NCBI RefSeq assembly: GCF_003116035.1
Contig: NZ_LGQW01000015.1
Coordinates: 263,017 to 327,016, forward strand
Direction of reading: 5' to 3'
DNA length: 64,000 nt
Origin: Azospirillum sp. TSH64
Lineage (GTDB): Bacteria > Pseudomonadota > Alphaproteobacteria > Azospirillales > Azospirillaceae
Below the pieces are notes generated by a model. The model saw only the letters and a program-made list of their open reading frames with translations. It ran no database searches and was not told the origin of the DNA. Positions 16,527 to 25,386 of the stretch are shown here, piece after piece (within the stretch, counting starts at the first letter, position 1; every line of letters starts with the position of its first letter). The position numbers and the translations under genes are program-made.

Positions 16527-16706
16527 GTGTTCGTGAAGCCCAAGCCCGGGTTGCAGATCCGCGACCCGGACCTCCGCGACTTTCTGCCCGACGCCGGGCG
16601 GGACGTTCCCGAAACCCCGTACTGGACCCGCCTGCTGAACGTCTTCGGTGACGTCGTGCCGGCCGACCAGACCGCGGCTCCGCCGCCCGTTGCCGAGGAG
16701 GCTTAA
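16527..16706 (+). CDS. DUF2635 family small phage protein, 59 aa
   Basis: GTG start at 16527 behind AGGAGTTC. The sequence MFVKPKPGLQIRDPDLRDFLPDAG followed by VPETPYWTRLLNVFGDV is typical of DUF2635 (Mu gp38 position). These are very short proteins found directly upstream of the tail sheath gene in Mu-like phages. Its role is not established. It ends 3 nt before the sheath start, so it belongs to the tail operon. Confidence 0.85.
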   Translation: MFVKPKPGLQIRDPDLRDFLPDAGRDVPETPYWTRLLNVFGDVVPADQTAAPPPVAEEA

Positions 16707-16709
16707 CCT

Positions 16710-18188
16710 ATGGTCGCCTTCAAGCAGATCCCGCAGAACTTGCGGGTGCCCCTCTTCTATGCCGAGGTGGACAACAGCCGGGCCAACAGCTCGTCGCAGA
16801 CCATGCGGACGTTGATCGTCGGCCAGATCACCGGCTCCGGCACCGCCACCGCGGGCGCTCCGGTCATCTGCCCCAGCCTGGGCGAAGCGCAGTCGCTGGC
16901 CGGGCTCGGCTCGCAGCTGGCGCTGATGTACGAGGCCTACCGCGCCTCCGACAGCTTCGGCGAGGTGTGGCTGTTGCCGCTGGCCGATGCCGCCGGCGCC
17001 ACGGCCGCGACCGGCACCATCACCCTGACCGGCAGCCCGACGGCCAACGGCACGCTGGCGCTCTACGTCGGCGGCGTGCTGGTGGCGCAGCCGGTGGTGT
17101 CCGGCCAGGCGGTCGCCGCCATCGCCACCGCGCTCGCCGCCACCATCACCGCGATGCCGTCCCTGCCGGTGACGGCCGCGGCGGCCGCCGGCGTGGTCAC
17201 CTTGACGGCGAAGAACAAGGGTCCGGGCGGCAACGAGGTGGACCTGCGGGTCAATTACCGTGGCGCCACCGCCGGGGAAGCGACGCCGGCCGGCCTGACC
17301 GTGGCCATCGTCGCCATGGCCGGCGGCACCACCCCGCCGACCCTGCCGACCGCCTTCGCCGCCCTGGCCGACCAGCCCTATGACTTCATCGTCTTCCCCT
17401 ACACCGATGCGACCTCGCTCGATGCGCTGAAGGCGCTGCTGAACGACAGCACGGGCCGGTGGAGCTGGGCGCAGCAGATCTACGGCCATGGCTTCGCCGC
17501 CTATCGCGGCACCGTCGGGGCGCTGACCACCTTCGGCGTCTCGCGCAACGACCAGCATGTGTCGATCCTGGGCTTCTACGACAGCCCGACCCCGGCCTGG
17601 ATCGTGGCGGCCGACTTCGCCGGCACCGCGGCCGTGAGCCTCCGCGCCGACCCCGGCACGCCGCTCCAGACGCTGGCGCTCTCCACCATGCTGGCGCCGC
17701 CGATCGCCTCGCGCTTCGACCTGTCCAGCCGCAACATCCTGCTGTGGGACGGCATCAGCACCTTCAACGTCGGCGCCGACGGCACCTGCAGGCTGGAAAA
17801 CGTCATCACGACCTATCAGCGCAACGGCTTCGGCGCGGCCGACGACAGCTATCTGGAGATCGAGACGCTGTTCCTGCTGGCCTTCGTCCTGCGGGATCTG
17901 AAGTCGGTGATCACCAGCAAGTATGCCCGCAAGAAGCTGGCCGCCGATGGCACCCGCTTCGGTCCCGGCGCCAATGTGGTGACGCCGGCCGTCATCAAGG
18001 CCGACCTGATCGCCCGATACCGGGAGCTGGAATACGACGGCCACGTCCAGAACGGCGACGCCTTCAAGGCCGGCCTGGTGGTCGAGAAGAACCGCACCAA
18101 CCCCAACCGCATCGATGTCCTGTGGCCGGGCATCCTGATCAACCAGCTCCGGATCTTCGCCTTGCTGGCGCAGTTCCGCCTCTCGTAA
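16710..18188 (+). CDS. Contractile tail sheath protein (Mu gpL-like)
   Basis: Forms the contractile outer layer that shortens to drive the tube through the cell envelope. 492 residues, close to Mu gpL (495). The N-terminus (IPQNLRVPLFYAEVDNSRAN) matches the Mu subgroup. A Gly/Ala/Thr-rich beta domain spans about 95-215. The C-terminal half contains the sheath core (YDFIVFPYTDATSLDALKALL, LFLLAFVLRDLKSVITSKYARKKLAADG). Its presence shows a myovirus-type tail despite the lambda-type head genes. Confidence 0.93.
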   Translation: MVAFKQIPQNLRVPLFYAEVDNSRANSSSQTMRTLIVGQITGSGTATAGAPVICPSLGEAQSLAGLGSQLALMYEAYRASDSFGEVWLLPLADAAGATAATGTITLTGSPTANGTLALYVGGVLVAQPVVSGQAVAAIATALAATITAMPSLPVTAAAAAGVVTLTAKNKGPGGNEVDLRVNYRGATAGEATPAGLTVAIVAMAGGTTPPTLPTAFAALADQPYDFIVFPYTDATSLDALKALLNDSTGRWSWAQQIYGHGFAAYRGTVGALTTFGVSRNDQHVSILGFYDSPTPAWIVAADFAGTAAVSLRADPGTPLQTLALSTMLAPPIASRFDLSSRNILLWDGISTFNVGADGTCRLENVITTYQRNGFGAADDSYLEIETLFLLAFVLRDLKSVITSKYARKKLAADGTRFGPGANVVTPAVIKADLIARYRELEYDGHVQNGDAFKAGLVVEKNRTNPNRIDVLWPGILINQLRIFALLAQFRLS

Positions 18189-18200
18189 AGGAGACGCTTT

Positions 18201-18569
18201 ATGGCCGACACCTCGCGGCGCCTTGCCGGCACCGCTTACATCACGGTCGACGGCACGACCTACATGCTGGCCGCCGACCTCACCTATTCGCCGTCCACCG
18301 TCTCGCGAGACACGCTGACCGGTATGGACGGCGTCCACGGCTATTCGGAAAAGCCGAAGGCCGGCTTCATCAGCGGCACCTTCCGCGATGCCGGCTCCCT
18401 GTCGGTCGCCGCCTTCAACGACATGACCAACGTCACGGTCACGGTGGAGCTGGCCAACGGCAAGGTGGTCACCGCCCGCAACGCCTGGACCACGGACGCC
18501 CAGGAGGTGAAGGCGGCGGAGGGCACCTTCGACGTCAAGTTCGAGTCCGCCCAGGTCGAGGAGGCGTAA
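18201..18569 (+). CDS. Tail tube protein (Mu gpM-like)
   Basis: Builds the inner tube through which DNA passes. 122 residues, near Mu gpM (118). The layout is beta-rich: AGTAYITVDGTTYMLAADLTYSP, then a conserved TGMDGVHGYSEKPKAGFISGTFRDAG and a C-terminal TWTTDAQEVKAAEGTFDVKFES-type strand region. It directly follows the sheath gene behind AGGAGACG, as in Mu-like tails. Confidence 0.9.
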   Translation: MADTSRRLAGTAYITVDGTTYMLAADLTYSPSTVSRDTLTGMDGVHGYSEKPKAGFISGTFRDAGSLSVAAFNDMTNVTVTVELANGKVVTARNAWTTDAQEVKAAEGTFDVKFESAQVEEA

Positions 18570-18572
18570 GCG

Positions 18573-18836
18573 ATGGACAACGAGACCCAAACCCAGCCGG
18601 ACGAGCTGGTGATCGAACTGCGCAAGCCGGTGGAGTTGACCGGCAAGGTTTACCCCGAACTGCGGTTGCGGGAGCCGACCTGCGGCGAGGTGGCGGCCGC
18701 GCAGAAGGCCGGTGGCGGCATGGTGGCGGACATCATCCTGGTTTCCTTGGTGTCGGGCGTTCCCAAGCCCGCCGTCGAGAAGATCGGCTATCGCGACGCC
18801 AAGCAGGCGGTCGATTACCTCGCGGGTTTTATGTGA
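18573..18836 (+). CDS. Tail assembly chaperone, short form (Mu gp41-like)
   Basis: 87 residues. Helps wrap the tape measure protein before the tube polymerises. The N-terminus PDELVIELRKPVELTGKVYPELRLREPTCGEV is typical of the gp41/TAC family, and the C-terminus is helical. The gene ends at ATG-TGA. A heptamer GGGTTTT sits two codons before the stop in the phase needed for -1 slippage, so part of translation should continue into the downstream 47-codon frame and give an extended form. Confidence 0.85.
   Translation: MDNETQTQPDELVIELRKPVELTGKVYPELRLREPTCGEVAAAQKAGGGMVADIILVSLVSGVPKPAVEKIGYRDAKQAVDYLAGFM
18824..18830 (+). promoter_or_regulatory. Slippery heptamer GGGTTTT for -1 frameshifting
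   Basis: In the zero frame the codons are GCG GGT TTT ATG TGA, so the heptamer reads G-GGT-TTT, the X-XXY-YYZ form. Slipping back one base gives GGG TTT TAT GTG AGC TGG and enters the frame that ends at 18976. Programmed frameshifting at this gene is a conserved trait of long-tailed phages. Confidence 0.75.
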
Positions 18837-18976
18837 GCTGGCCCGGCAATTGGCGGAACGCCGTTGCCGAGGCCACCAAATTCTACAGCTGGGGGCCACG
18901 GGACGCTTGGTCTCTCACCTGGACCGAGTTGTCCTGGTGGGTTGACCAGGCCAATCGCATGATCGAGCGGGACTGA
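18833..18976 (+). CDS. Tail assembly chaperone extension (frameshift product, gp41'/gpE'-like)
   Basis: 47 codons in the -1 frame starting MSWPGNWRNAVAEATKFYSW if read from the GTG at 18833, which overlaps the short-form stop. The Trp-rich sequence (GPRDAWSLTWTELSWWVDQANRM) resembles the short second frames of phage tail chaperones. It is more likely made as a -1 fusion with the upstream gene (joining as DYLAG-FYVSWPG) than from its own start, since no ribosome-binding site precedes the GTG. The tape measure gene begins 1 nt after its stop. Confidence 0.75.
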   Translation: MSWPGNWRNAVAEATKFYSWGPRDAWSLTWTELSWWVDQANRMIERD

Positions 18977-18977
18977 C

Positions 18978-20849
18978 ATGGCCAACACCTTCCAGATCGT
19001 CCTGACGGCCCGCGACCGCGCCTCCAGCGTGGTCAACGGCGTCAACTCCGCTTTGTCGCGGGTGCCGCCGTCGTTGAGCCGAATCGGCTCCGCCATGGAG
19101 CGGGTTGGCGATACCTCGGTGCTGGACCGGCTGCAGAAAGGGGCGGTCGGTCTGGCCCGGCCGGTGGTGGACGCCGCCCGCAGCGTCGGCGTGCTCAACA
19201 ACTCGCTGGGGCTGGTGTTCGGCGCCGGCTCCATCGCCGGCGCCGGCGCGCTGGTGGCGCACTGGGGCGCCGTCGGCGTGGCCACCGGCAACGCCGCCCG
19301 CGGCATCGGTATCGCCGCCGGCCGGCTGCGCACCCTGCGCGGTGCTGCCGAGCTGGCCGGTGTCGGCGCCGACGAGATGACCGGCAGCCTGGGCGCCCTG
19401 GCGACCACGTTGCAGGACGCCGCCTTCGGTCGCAACAACGAGGCGGCGGCGATGCTCAACAGCCTGGGCATCGCCACGCGCCGCACCGCCTCCGGTGCGG
19501 TCGACGCCGAGGCGGCGCTGGGCGATCTGGCGGACGCCATCGCCAAGCAGACCAATCCGCAGACCCAGGCCAGGATCGCCGGCATGTTCGGGGTGCAGGC
19601 CCTGCTGCCGATGCTCCGCAAAGGGCGGGCCGGCTGGAGCGCCTACATCAAGGAGGTCGAGCGGCTGGCGAACGTCAGTGAGGACACGCAGAAGCGGTCC
19701 GAAGATCTGGGCATCTCGCTCAACAAGCTGGAAGCGGCGGCATCCGGCGTCGGAACCACCTTGGAATCGAAGCTCAACAGTCGGTTCGGCGCGCTGATCG
19801 ACAGCACAACGGAATGGATTTCGCAAAACAAGGAGCTTGCGGCGGATATCGCTTTGACCGGGGCGGCAGTGGTTGGCCTTGCCGCAGCCGGGAAGGGCGT
19901 CGCCATCCTGACGGCCGGGTTCTCCAGCCTTGCCGCCGCCATGGGGGGTGTTCTGACTGGCGCGACGGCTTTGGCCGCTCATCCGGTCATCGCCGCATTG
20001 GTCGGAGCGGTAACCGTTCTCACGCCATCCACGGCGAACGAGGGCGAGGACGAAATCCTGAAGAGGATGAAGGCGAACGGTACGCTCAACCCATGGGGCG
20101 CCCAGCCGCCAGCGTCCCAGCAGCAGTCACCCGCTGGACGAGCGGATTTTGATTCCTGGCTGTCCGGCCTGGGTAAGCACTGGGCCGGTGGGAGTGACGG
20201 GAGCGGCGTCGGATCTGCTCCGACCGCCGTCCCGCCCTCCTCAAACGGGGCAGTCTCGTCCGCAGGCGTCAGCTACCGCGTCCGGCGCTGGGATCCGCAG
20301 GTGAACGCGCTGTCGGCTAAATACGGCATCGACCCCAATTTCGTGCGGCGCATCATGCAGCAGGAATCGGGCGGCAGGCAGTTCGGCAAGGATGGCCTGC
20401 CGCTGACCAGTTCGGCCGGCGCCATCGGGCCGATGCAGGTCATGCCCGGCACCTTTGCCGACATGGCCCGGCGCTACGGCATCAAGGGCGGCATCACCGA
20501 TCCGGACGCCAACATCGAGGCGGGCGTCGCCTACCTGTCGGAACAGCTGAAGCGGTTCGGCAACGAAACCACGGCGGCCGCCGCCTACAACGCCGGTCCC
20601 GAGCGGGTGAAGGACAACATCGCCGACGGCAGGCCCCTGCCGTCGGAGACCAAGAAATACATCGCCTCCATCGCGGCGATGGAACGCCTGCAGTCGCAGG
20701 CGCCGGCCGGCGGCGAGCAAAAGGTGAACGTCACTGTCACCCTGGGCGGCAACGTGCCGGAGGGCACCGCCGCCACCGCGCAGACACCCTCCGGCAACTT
20801 CGTGCCCACCCGCATCGAATATGCAATGCCCAGCTTTGCGAGGCCCTGA
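18978..20849 (+). CDS. Tape measure protein with lytic transglycosylase domain
   Basis: Sets tail length and is ejected during infection. The 623-residue chain begins MANTFQIVLTARDRASSVVNGVNSAL, a classic TMP start, followed by long helical stretches and a hydrophobic Ala/Gly segment (about 290-350). A Pro/Ser linker leads to a C-terminal SLT transglycosylase domain (about 425-570) with NALSAKYGIDPNFVRRIMQQESG, in which the second Glu before Ser-Gly is the catalytic acid, then GPMQVMPGTF and AAAAYNAGPERV. The domain probably opens host peptidoglycan locally. The final ATG-TGA region overlaps the next gene by 1 nt. Confidence 0.9.
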   Translation: MANTFQIVLTARDRASSVVNGVNSALSRVPPSLSRIGSAMERVGDTSVLDRLQKGAVGLARPVVDAARSVGVLNNSLGLVFGAGSIAGAGALVAHWGAVGVATGNAARGIGIAAGRLRTLRGAAELAGVGADEMTGSLGALATTLQDAAFGRNNEAAAMLNSLGIATRRTASGAVDAEAALGDLADAIAKQTNPQTQARIAGMFGVQALLPMLRKGRAGWSAYIKEVERLANVSEDTQKRSEDLGISLNKLEAAASGVGTTLESKLNSRFGALIDSTTEWISQNKELAADIALTGAAVVGLAAAGKGVAILTAGFSSLAAAMGGVLTGATALAAHPVIAALVGAVTVLTPSTANEGEDEILKRMKANGTLNPWGAQPPASQQQSPAGRADFDSWLSGLGKHWAGGSDGSGVGSAPTAVPPSSNGAVSSAGVSYRVRRWDPQVNALSAKYGIDPNFVRRIMQQESGGRQFGKDGLPLTSSAGAIGPMQVMPGTFADMARRYGIKGGITDPDANIEAGVAYLSEQLKRFGNETTAAAAYNAGPERVKDNIADGRPLPSETKKYIASIAAMERLQSQAPAGGEQKVNVTVTLGGNVPEGTAATAQTPSGNFVPTRIEYAMPSFARP

Positions 20850-22237
20850 TGTCCGCCACCAGCGCCTATAGGAACCTCGCCGCCGGCGTCTCGAAGGTGG
20901 CTTCGGCGGCCGAGCGGCTGGGCACCGACCTGGCCGGCTTCGGGTCGGCGCCCGGCCCCTGGTACAGCCAGCTGCAGCGCGCCTCCTTCCGGGGCGTGCC
21001 CTTCGGCGTGCTGTCCTCCGACAGCCAGTTCGGCCGCCGGGTCGCCGTCCATGAATACCCCTATCGGGACAGCGTGTGGGTGGAGGATCTGGGGCGGGCG
21101 CCGCGGCGCATCAGCCTGATCGGCTTCCTGGTGGAGGATTCCGCCGTCTATGGCGGCGGCTCCGTCCTCACCCAGCGCGACCAGCTGCAGCGTGCCTGCG
21201 AAGGTGAGGGGGAGGGGGAACTGGTCCACCCGACTCTCGGCCGGAAATCGGTGGCCCTGCTGCGTTTCCGCATCGCCGAACGGCGGGACCTCGGCCGGGT
21301 GTGCGAGATCGCCTTCCAGTTCGTGGAGGCCGGCCGGCTGCTCTACCCGGGCAGCGTGGCCGATCGCGCCGCGGAGATTTCCGGCATCGCCGACGCGCTG
21401 GGGCTGGCTGCCGTGGCCGACTTCGTTTCGACGGTGGGGACGCTGCTGCGCGAGGGCGGGGCGGTGCTGCGCCAGATCGTCGGCACCGTTTCCTATTACG
21501 TGCGGACGGTCGAGCGCTACATCAACGACGCGACCAACCTCTACAACGCCATCCGCGATCTGCCGGGCGAGTTCGGCCGCTTCTTCCGCGCCAGCGGCAC
21601 CCGGAGCGGCACCACCCTGCCGGCGCTGAAGAAAACCACCGCAACGGCGCGCGGCGGTGTCTCGCGGTCGGCGGCCACCGTCACCAGGGCAGCGGCGGTC
21701 ACCGGCGGCGACACGGCCGGGAACACCGCCACCGCCATCGCCGCCCATGTCTCGGCCGCCGCCGCGGCCGCCGCGACCCCGGCCGACCGCATCCGCCTGC
21801 TGCTCCCCCTGGCAACCGACAGCAGCGTCACCGCCGGCGCCGGCGTCCCCGTGGCGGCGCTCTACCGCCGCGCCGCGATTGCCGAGCTGGCGCGTGCCGC
21901 CGCCGGCTGGGAACCCGCCTCCTACAACGAGGCGGTGGAGGTGCGCGACCGCCTGCGCGACGTCATCGACGCGGAGATCGTCCGCGCCGGCGATGGCGGA
22001 GAGGACGCCACCTATCTGGCCTTGCGCCAGCTGCGCGCCGCGCTGGTCGCCGATCTGACGGAACGCGCCGCCGACCTGGCCCGGCTGGTGTCGGTCATCA
22101 CCGCCACCCCGCAGCCGGCCCTGGTGCTGGCGCAGCGGCTCTACCAGGACCCGGCCCGTGCGGACGAGCTAGTGCGGGAGGCGGACCCGATCCACCCCGC
22201 TTTCATGCCCACCGCCTTCCGGGCGCTCGCGGAGTAA
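20849..22237 (+). CDS. DNA circularisation / tail protein N (Mu gpN-like)
   Basis: 462 residues. The N-terminal domain (about 35-175) shows the gpN signature: WYSQLQRASFRGVPFGVLSSDSQFGRRVAVHEYPYRDSVWVEDLGRAPRRI in pieces, then a second beta segment ending FVEAGRLLYPG. The remainder is Ala-rich and helical. In contractile-tailed phages it is a baseplate or tail-tip component, and the DNA circularisation name comes from early genetics. It lies between tape measure and gpP, the Mu order. Confidence 0.85.
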   Translation: MSATSAYRNLAAGVSKVASAAERLGTDLAGFGSAPGPWYSQLQRASFRGVPFGVLSSDSQFGRRVAVHEYPYRDSVWVEDLGRAPRRISLIGFLVEDSAVYGGGSVLTQRDQLQRACEGEGEGELVHPTLGRKSVALLRFRIAERRDLGRVCEIAFQFVEAGRLLYPGSVADRAAEISGIADALGLAAVADFVSTVGTLLREGGAVLRQIVGTVSYYVRTVERYINDATNLYNAIRDLPGEFGRFFRASGTRSGTTLPALKKTTATARGGVSRSAATVTRAAAVTGGDTAGNTATAIAAHVSAAAAAAATPADRIRLLLPLATDSSVTAGAGVPVAALYRRAAIAELARAAAGWEPASYNEAVEVRDRLRDVIDAEIVRAGDGGEDATYLALRQLRAALVADLTERAADLARLVSVITATPQPALVLAQRLYQDPARADELVREADPIHPAFMPTAFRALAE

Positions 22238-22243
22238 CCGTCC

Positions 22244-23293
22244 ATGGACGATCTGACGCTGATCACCGGCACGCGCAAGCTGTCGGGCTGGCAAGGCATG
22301 CGCGTCACCCGCGGCATCGAGCGCATGCCCAGCGACTTCGACATCGAGTTCACCGAGCGCTTCCCGGGCGAGGCGGAGGCCGTCGTGGTCAAGCCCGGCG
22401 ATGCCTGCCAGGTGCGGATCGGCGACGATCTGGTGGTGACCGGCTATGTCGACCGCTTCATGCCGTCCATCGACGGGCAGCGCCACACCCTGCGCGTCAC
22501 CGGCCGCAGCAAGTGCCAGGACCTGGTCGACTGTTCGGCCGAGTGGGACAGCAACCAGATCAGCTCCGCCTCGGTGCTGTCGATATCGCAGAAGCTGGCG
22601 GCGCCCTACGGCATCACCGTCAGCGCGCTGGACGATGTCGGGCCGCCTATCCCGCAGATCAACCTCCTGTGGGGCGAGACGCCGTACAGCGTCATCGAAC
22701 GCATCACCCGGGCCAATGCCCTGCTGGCTTATGACGCCCCCGACGGCAACCTGATCCTGGCCCGGGTTGGCACCGGGAAGCACGGATCCGGCTTCGCGCA
22801 AGGGAAGAACGTCGAGCGCGCCACCGCCATGTTCGGCATGGACCTCCGGTTTTCGGAGTACGTGGTCCGGATGCTCAACATGAACCCGGTCGGCGAGACC
22901 GGCACTGCCGGTGACGTCCTGGTCACGGTGAACGACAAGGAGGTGCCGCGCCATCGCCGGCGCACCATCATCGCCGAAACCGGCGTGGTGGCGGCCGGGC
23001 TGGCGCAGCGGCGCGGCCTGTGGGAAGCGGCACGCCGGGCCGGCCGGTCCTATTGCGTCCAGCTGACCGCCGACAGCTGGCGCGACGGCGAGGGGATGCT
23101 GTGGACGCCGAACCGGCTGGTCCGCATCCAGCTGCCCAGCCTGAAGATCCCGGACGTGCAGTGGATCGTTGCCGAGGTGACCTACCGTCGCGACCGCACC
23201 GGCACGGCGGCCGACCTGGTGCTGATGCCGCCCGACGCCTTCGCCGTCGCTCCGGTGGTGCTGATGCCGACCCTCAACGACATGGTGCGATGA
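22244..23293 (+). CDS. Baseplate hub protein P (Mu gpP / gpD-late-control family)
   Basis: Central hub that connects the tube to the spike. 349 residues (Mu gpP has 379). The N-terminus LTLITGTRKLSGWQGMRVTRGIERMPSDFDIEFTERFPG, read in pieces, and the following beta barrel (KPGDACQVRIGDDLVVTGYVD, DCSAEWDSNQI) match the phage late control D / gpP fold. It overlaps the spike gene start by 4 nt (ATGATG around 23290), typical of stoichiometric co-translation. Confidence 0.88.
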   Translation: MDDLTLITGTRKLSGWQGMRVTRGIERMPSDFDIEFTERFPGEAEAVVVKPGDACQVRIGDDLVVTGYVDRFMPSIDGQRHTLRVTGRSKCQDLVDCSAEWDSNQISSASVLSISQKLAAPYGITVSALDDVGPPIPQINLLWGETPYSVIERITRANALLAYDAPDGNLILARVGTGKHGSGFAQGKNVERATAMFGMDLRFSEYVVRMLNMNPVGETGTAGDVLVTVNDKEVPRHRRRTIIAETGVVAAGLAQRRGLWEAARRAGRSYCVQLTADSWRDGEGMLWTPNRLVRIQLPSLKIPDVQWIVAEVTYRRDRTGTAADLVLMPPDAFAVAPVVLMPTLNDMVR

Positions 23294-23847
23294 TGGACAT
23301 GATGGGTATGGCGGAACGGCTCTACACGCGGCTGCTGATGACCATCGGCCGGGGCCGGGTCACCACCGTCAACGACGCCGGCAACGTGCAGATGCTCCAG
23401 GTCCGCCTCGGCCAGGACGAGGTGCGCGACACCACCCCGCGTCTGGCCGAATACGGGCTGACCTCGGTGCCGCCGGTCGGCACCGACGTCGTGGTGATCT
23501 TTGTCGGCGGCGACCGCTCCGCCGGCGTCGCGGTGGCCACTGGCAACCAGGCCGCCCGGCCGAAGGGGCTGAAGGGCGGCGAGGTGGCGCTCCACGACGA
23601 CCAGGGGCAGATCATCCATATCACCCGCGCCGGCATCACGATCCGCGGCGCCGGCAAGCCCGTCACCATCACCGGCACGCCGAAGGTCCGGATCGAGGCC
23701 GATCTTCTGGTCACCGGCGACATCATCGACCACTGCGACACCCAGACCCGCACGATGAAGGGCATGCGCGACGTCTACAACGGCCACACCCACAGCGGTG
23801 TGCAGACGGGAAGCGGCTCGACCAACGTCCCGAACCAGCTGGAATAG
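23290..23847 (+). CDS. Baseplate spike / assembly protein V (Mu gp45-like)
   Basis: Membrane-piercing spike at the tail tip. 185 residues starting at the ATG at 23290, which overlaps the hub gene stop. An OB-fold domain (about 25-95: TTVNDAGNVQMLQVRLGQDEV, GTDVVVIFVGGDRSAGVAVATGN) is followed by beta-helix-like repeats (ALHDDQGQIIHITRAGITIRGAG, VRIEADLLVTGDI). The C-terminus HTHSGVQTGSGSTNVP contains the H-x-H type metal-binding tip motif known for gp45 and P2 gpV spikes. Confidence 0.9.
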   Translation: MMDMMGMAERLYTRLLMTIGRGRVTTVNDAGNVQMLQVRLGQDEVRDTTPRLAEYGLTSVPPVGTDVVVIFVGGDRSAGVAVATGNQAARPKGLKGGEVALHDDQGQIIHITRAGITIRGAGKPVTITGTPKVRIEADLLVTGDIIDHCDTQTRTMKGMRDVYNGHTHSGVQTGSGSTNVPNQLE

Positions 23848-23849
23848 CC

Positions 23850-24281
23850 ATGGCGGACATCACCATCACCTGGTCGCCGGCCGATGGCCGCGGCGATTGG
23901 ACCTTTGCGCCCGGCGGCGACCTCGACACCGGCGACGACTTGGCCACCGCCATCCTGCTGTCGCTCTTCACCGACCGGCCGGCGCTGAAAGACGACGTCA
24001 TCCCCGACGGCACCGCCGACCGGCGTGGCTGGTGGGGCGACCGGGAGCTGGGCTCGCGCCTCTGGCTGCTGGAGCGGGCCAAGCAGACCACCGAGACGCT
24101 GCACCGCGCCCGCGACTACATCGCGGAGGCCCTGCAATGGCTGGTGGATGACGGCGTCGTGGCCCGCTTCGACATCGAGGCCGCCTGGCTGCGCCGCTCG
24201 ACGCTGGGCGCCCGCATCACCGCCTTCCGGAGCGACGGCCGCACCGTCGCCCTTTCCTATTCCTGGGCATGGGGGGCTTGA
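23850..24281 (+). CDS. Phage GP46 family baseplate protein
   Basis: 143 residues. Baseplate wedge component corresponding to Mu gp46. ADITITWSPADGRGDWTFAPGGDLDTGDDLATAILLSLFTDR and GWWGDRELGSRLWLLERAK, read as separate conserved blocks, identify the family. A C-terminal segment, AAWLRRSTLGARITAFRSDG, completes the wedge fold. It starts 2 nt after the spike stop and abuts the next gene. Confidence 0.9.
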   Translation: MADITITWSPADGRGDWTFAPGGDLDTGDDLATAILLSLFTDRPALKDDVIPDGTADRRGWWGDRELGSRLWLLERAKQTTETLHRARDYIAEALQWLVDDGVVARFDIEAAWLRRSTLGARITAFRSDGRTVALSYSWAWGA

Positions 24282-25382
24282 ATGCCGTTTTCCCGACCGA
24301 CGCTGTCCGAACTGCGGGCGCAGACTGCGCAGGATGTCGCCGCCTCCACCGGTGCCGAAACCGGCCTGCTGCGCCGGGCGGTGCTGCGCGTGCTGTCCGA
24401 CATCCAGGCGGCCATGGCGCATCTGCACTATGGCTATCTCGACTGGATCGCCCGGCAGGCGGTGCCCTTCACCTGCACCGACGAGTTTTTGGAGGGGTGG
24501 GCGGCGCTGAAAGGCGTCTTCCGCAAGCCGGCGACCGCGGCCACCGGCATCGTCACCCTGACCGGAACCCCAGGAACGGTGGTGCCGGCCGGAACGCCGG
24601 TGATCCGCGCCGATGGCACCGCCTACACCGTGTCGACAGCCGCGGCCGTCGGCGGCGGCGGCACGGTGGCAGTGCCGATCCTGGCCGACGAGGCCGGCGC
24701 CACGGGCAATGCCGATGCCGGCGCCGTGATGGTGCTGGGCCGGGCGGTCGCCGGCGTGCAGTCCACCGGCGCGGCCGCTGCCGCCGTCATCGGCGGCGCG
24801 GACCTGGAGGCCGACGACGATCTCCGCGCCCGCATGCTGGCGGCCTACCGGATCACCGCCCAGGGCGGCGATGCCGACGATTTCGTCGGCTGGGCACTCG
24901 CCGTCCCCGGCGTCACCCGGGCCTGGGTCTCGCGATCCGGGGCCGGGCCCGGAACGGTGGTGGTGTATGTCATGCTGGACGATGCACAGGCCGCCCATGG
25001 CGGTTTCCCCCAGGGCACGGACGGGGTGGCGGCGGCGGACATCCGGGCGGTGCGGGCCACGGGCGACCAGCTGACGGTGGCCAACGCGCTGTGGAGCCTC
25101 CAGCCGGTCACCGCCCTGGTCTATGTCGTGGCGCCGGTCAACACGCCGGTGCCGATCACCATCAGCGGCATCCCGGCGGCATCGAGGGCGGCGGTGTCGG
25201 CCGCGCTGGTCGACCAGTTCGCCATCGACGCAGCGCCGGGCGGCACGATCCCGCTCAACCGGCTGTGGGAAGCGGTGGAGGCGGTCTCCGGCGTCGATGC
25301 CTTCCGGATCGTCAGCCCGACCGCCGATCTGGTGGCGCAGCCGGGCCGGCTCTTCACCGTCGGAACCATCACCTGGAGCTGA
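24282..25382 (+). CDS. Baseplate J family protein (Mu gp47-like)
   Basis: Large baseplate wedge protein linking the hub to the fibre network. 366 residues, in the range of Mu gp47 (360). Recognised blocks are PTLSELRAQTAQDVAA at the start, FLEGWAALKGVFRKPATAATG, the central GADLEADDDLRARMLAAYRITAQGGDADDFVGWALAVPGV, and the C-terminal AVSAALVDQFAIDAAPGGTIPLNRLWEAV. The start codon lies directly after the gp46 stop. Confidence 0.92.
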   Translation: MPFSRPTLSELRAQTAQDVAASTGAETGLLRRAVLRVLSDIQAAMAHLHYGYLDWIARQAVPFTCTDEFLEGWAALKGVFRKPATAATGIVTLTGTPGTVVPAGTPVIRADGTAYTVSTAAAVGGGGTVAVPILADEAGATGNADAGAVMVLGRAVAGVQSTGAAAAAVIGGADLEADDDLRARMLAAYRITAQGGDADDFVGWALAVPGVTRAWVSRSGAGPGTVVVYVMLDDAQAAHGGFPQGTDGVAAADIRAVRATGDQLTVANALWSLQPVTALVYVVAPVNTPVPITISGIPAASRAAVSAALVDQFAIDAAPGGTIPLNRLWEAVEAVSGVDAFRIVSPTADLVAQPGRLFTVGTITWS

Positions 25383-25386
25383 TGCC

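Noticed and set aside
15696..18899. Very long minus-strand frame across capsid and sheath genes
   Set aside because: GC-rich DNA makes long antisense frames common. The opposite strand has clear phage proteins in operon order.
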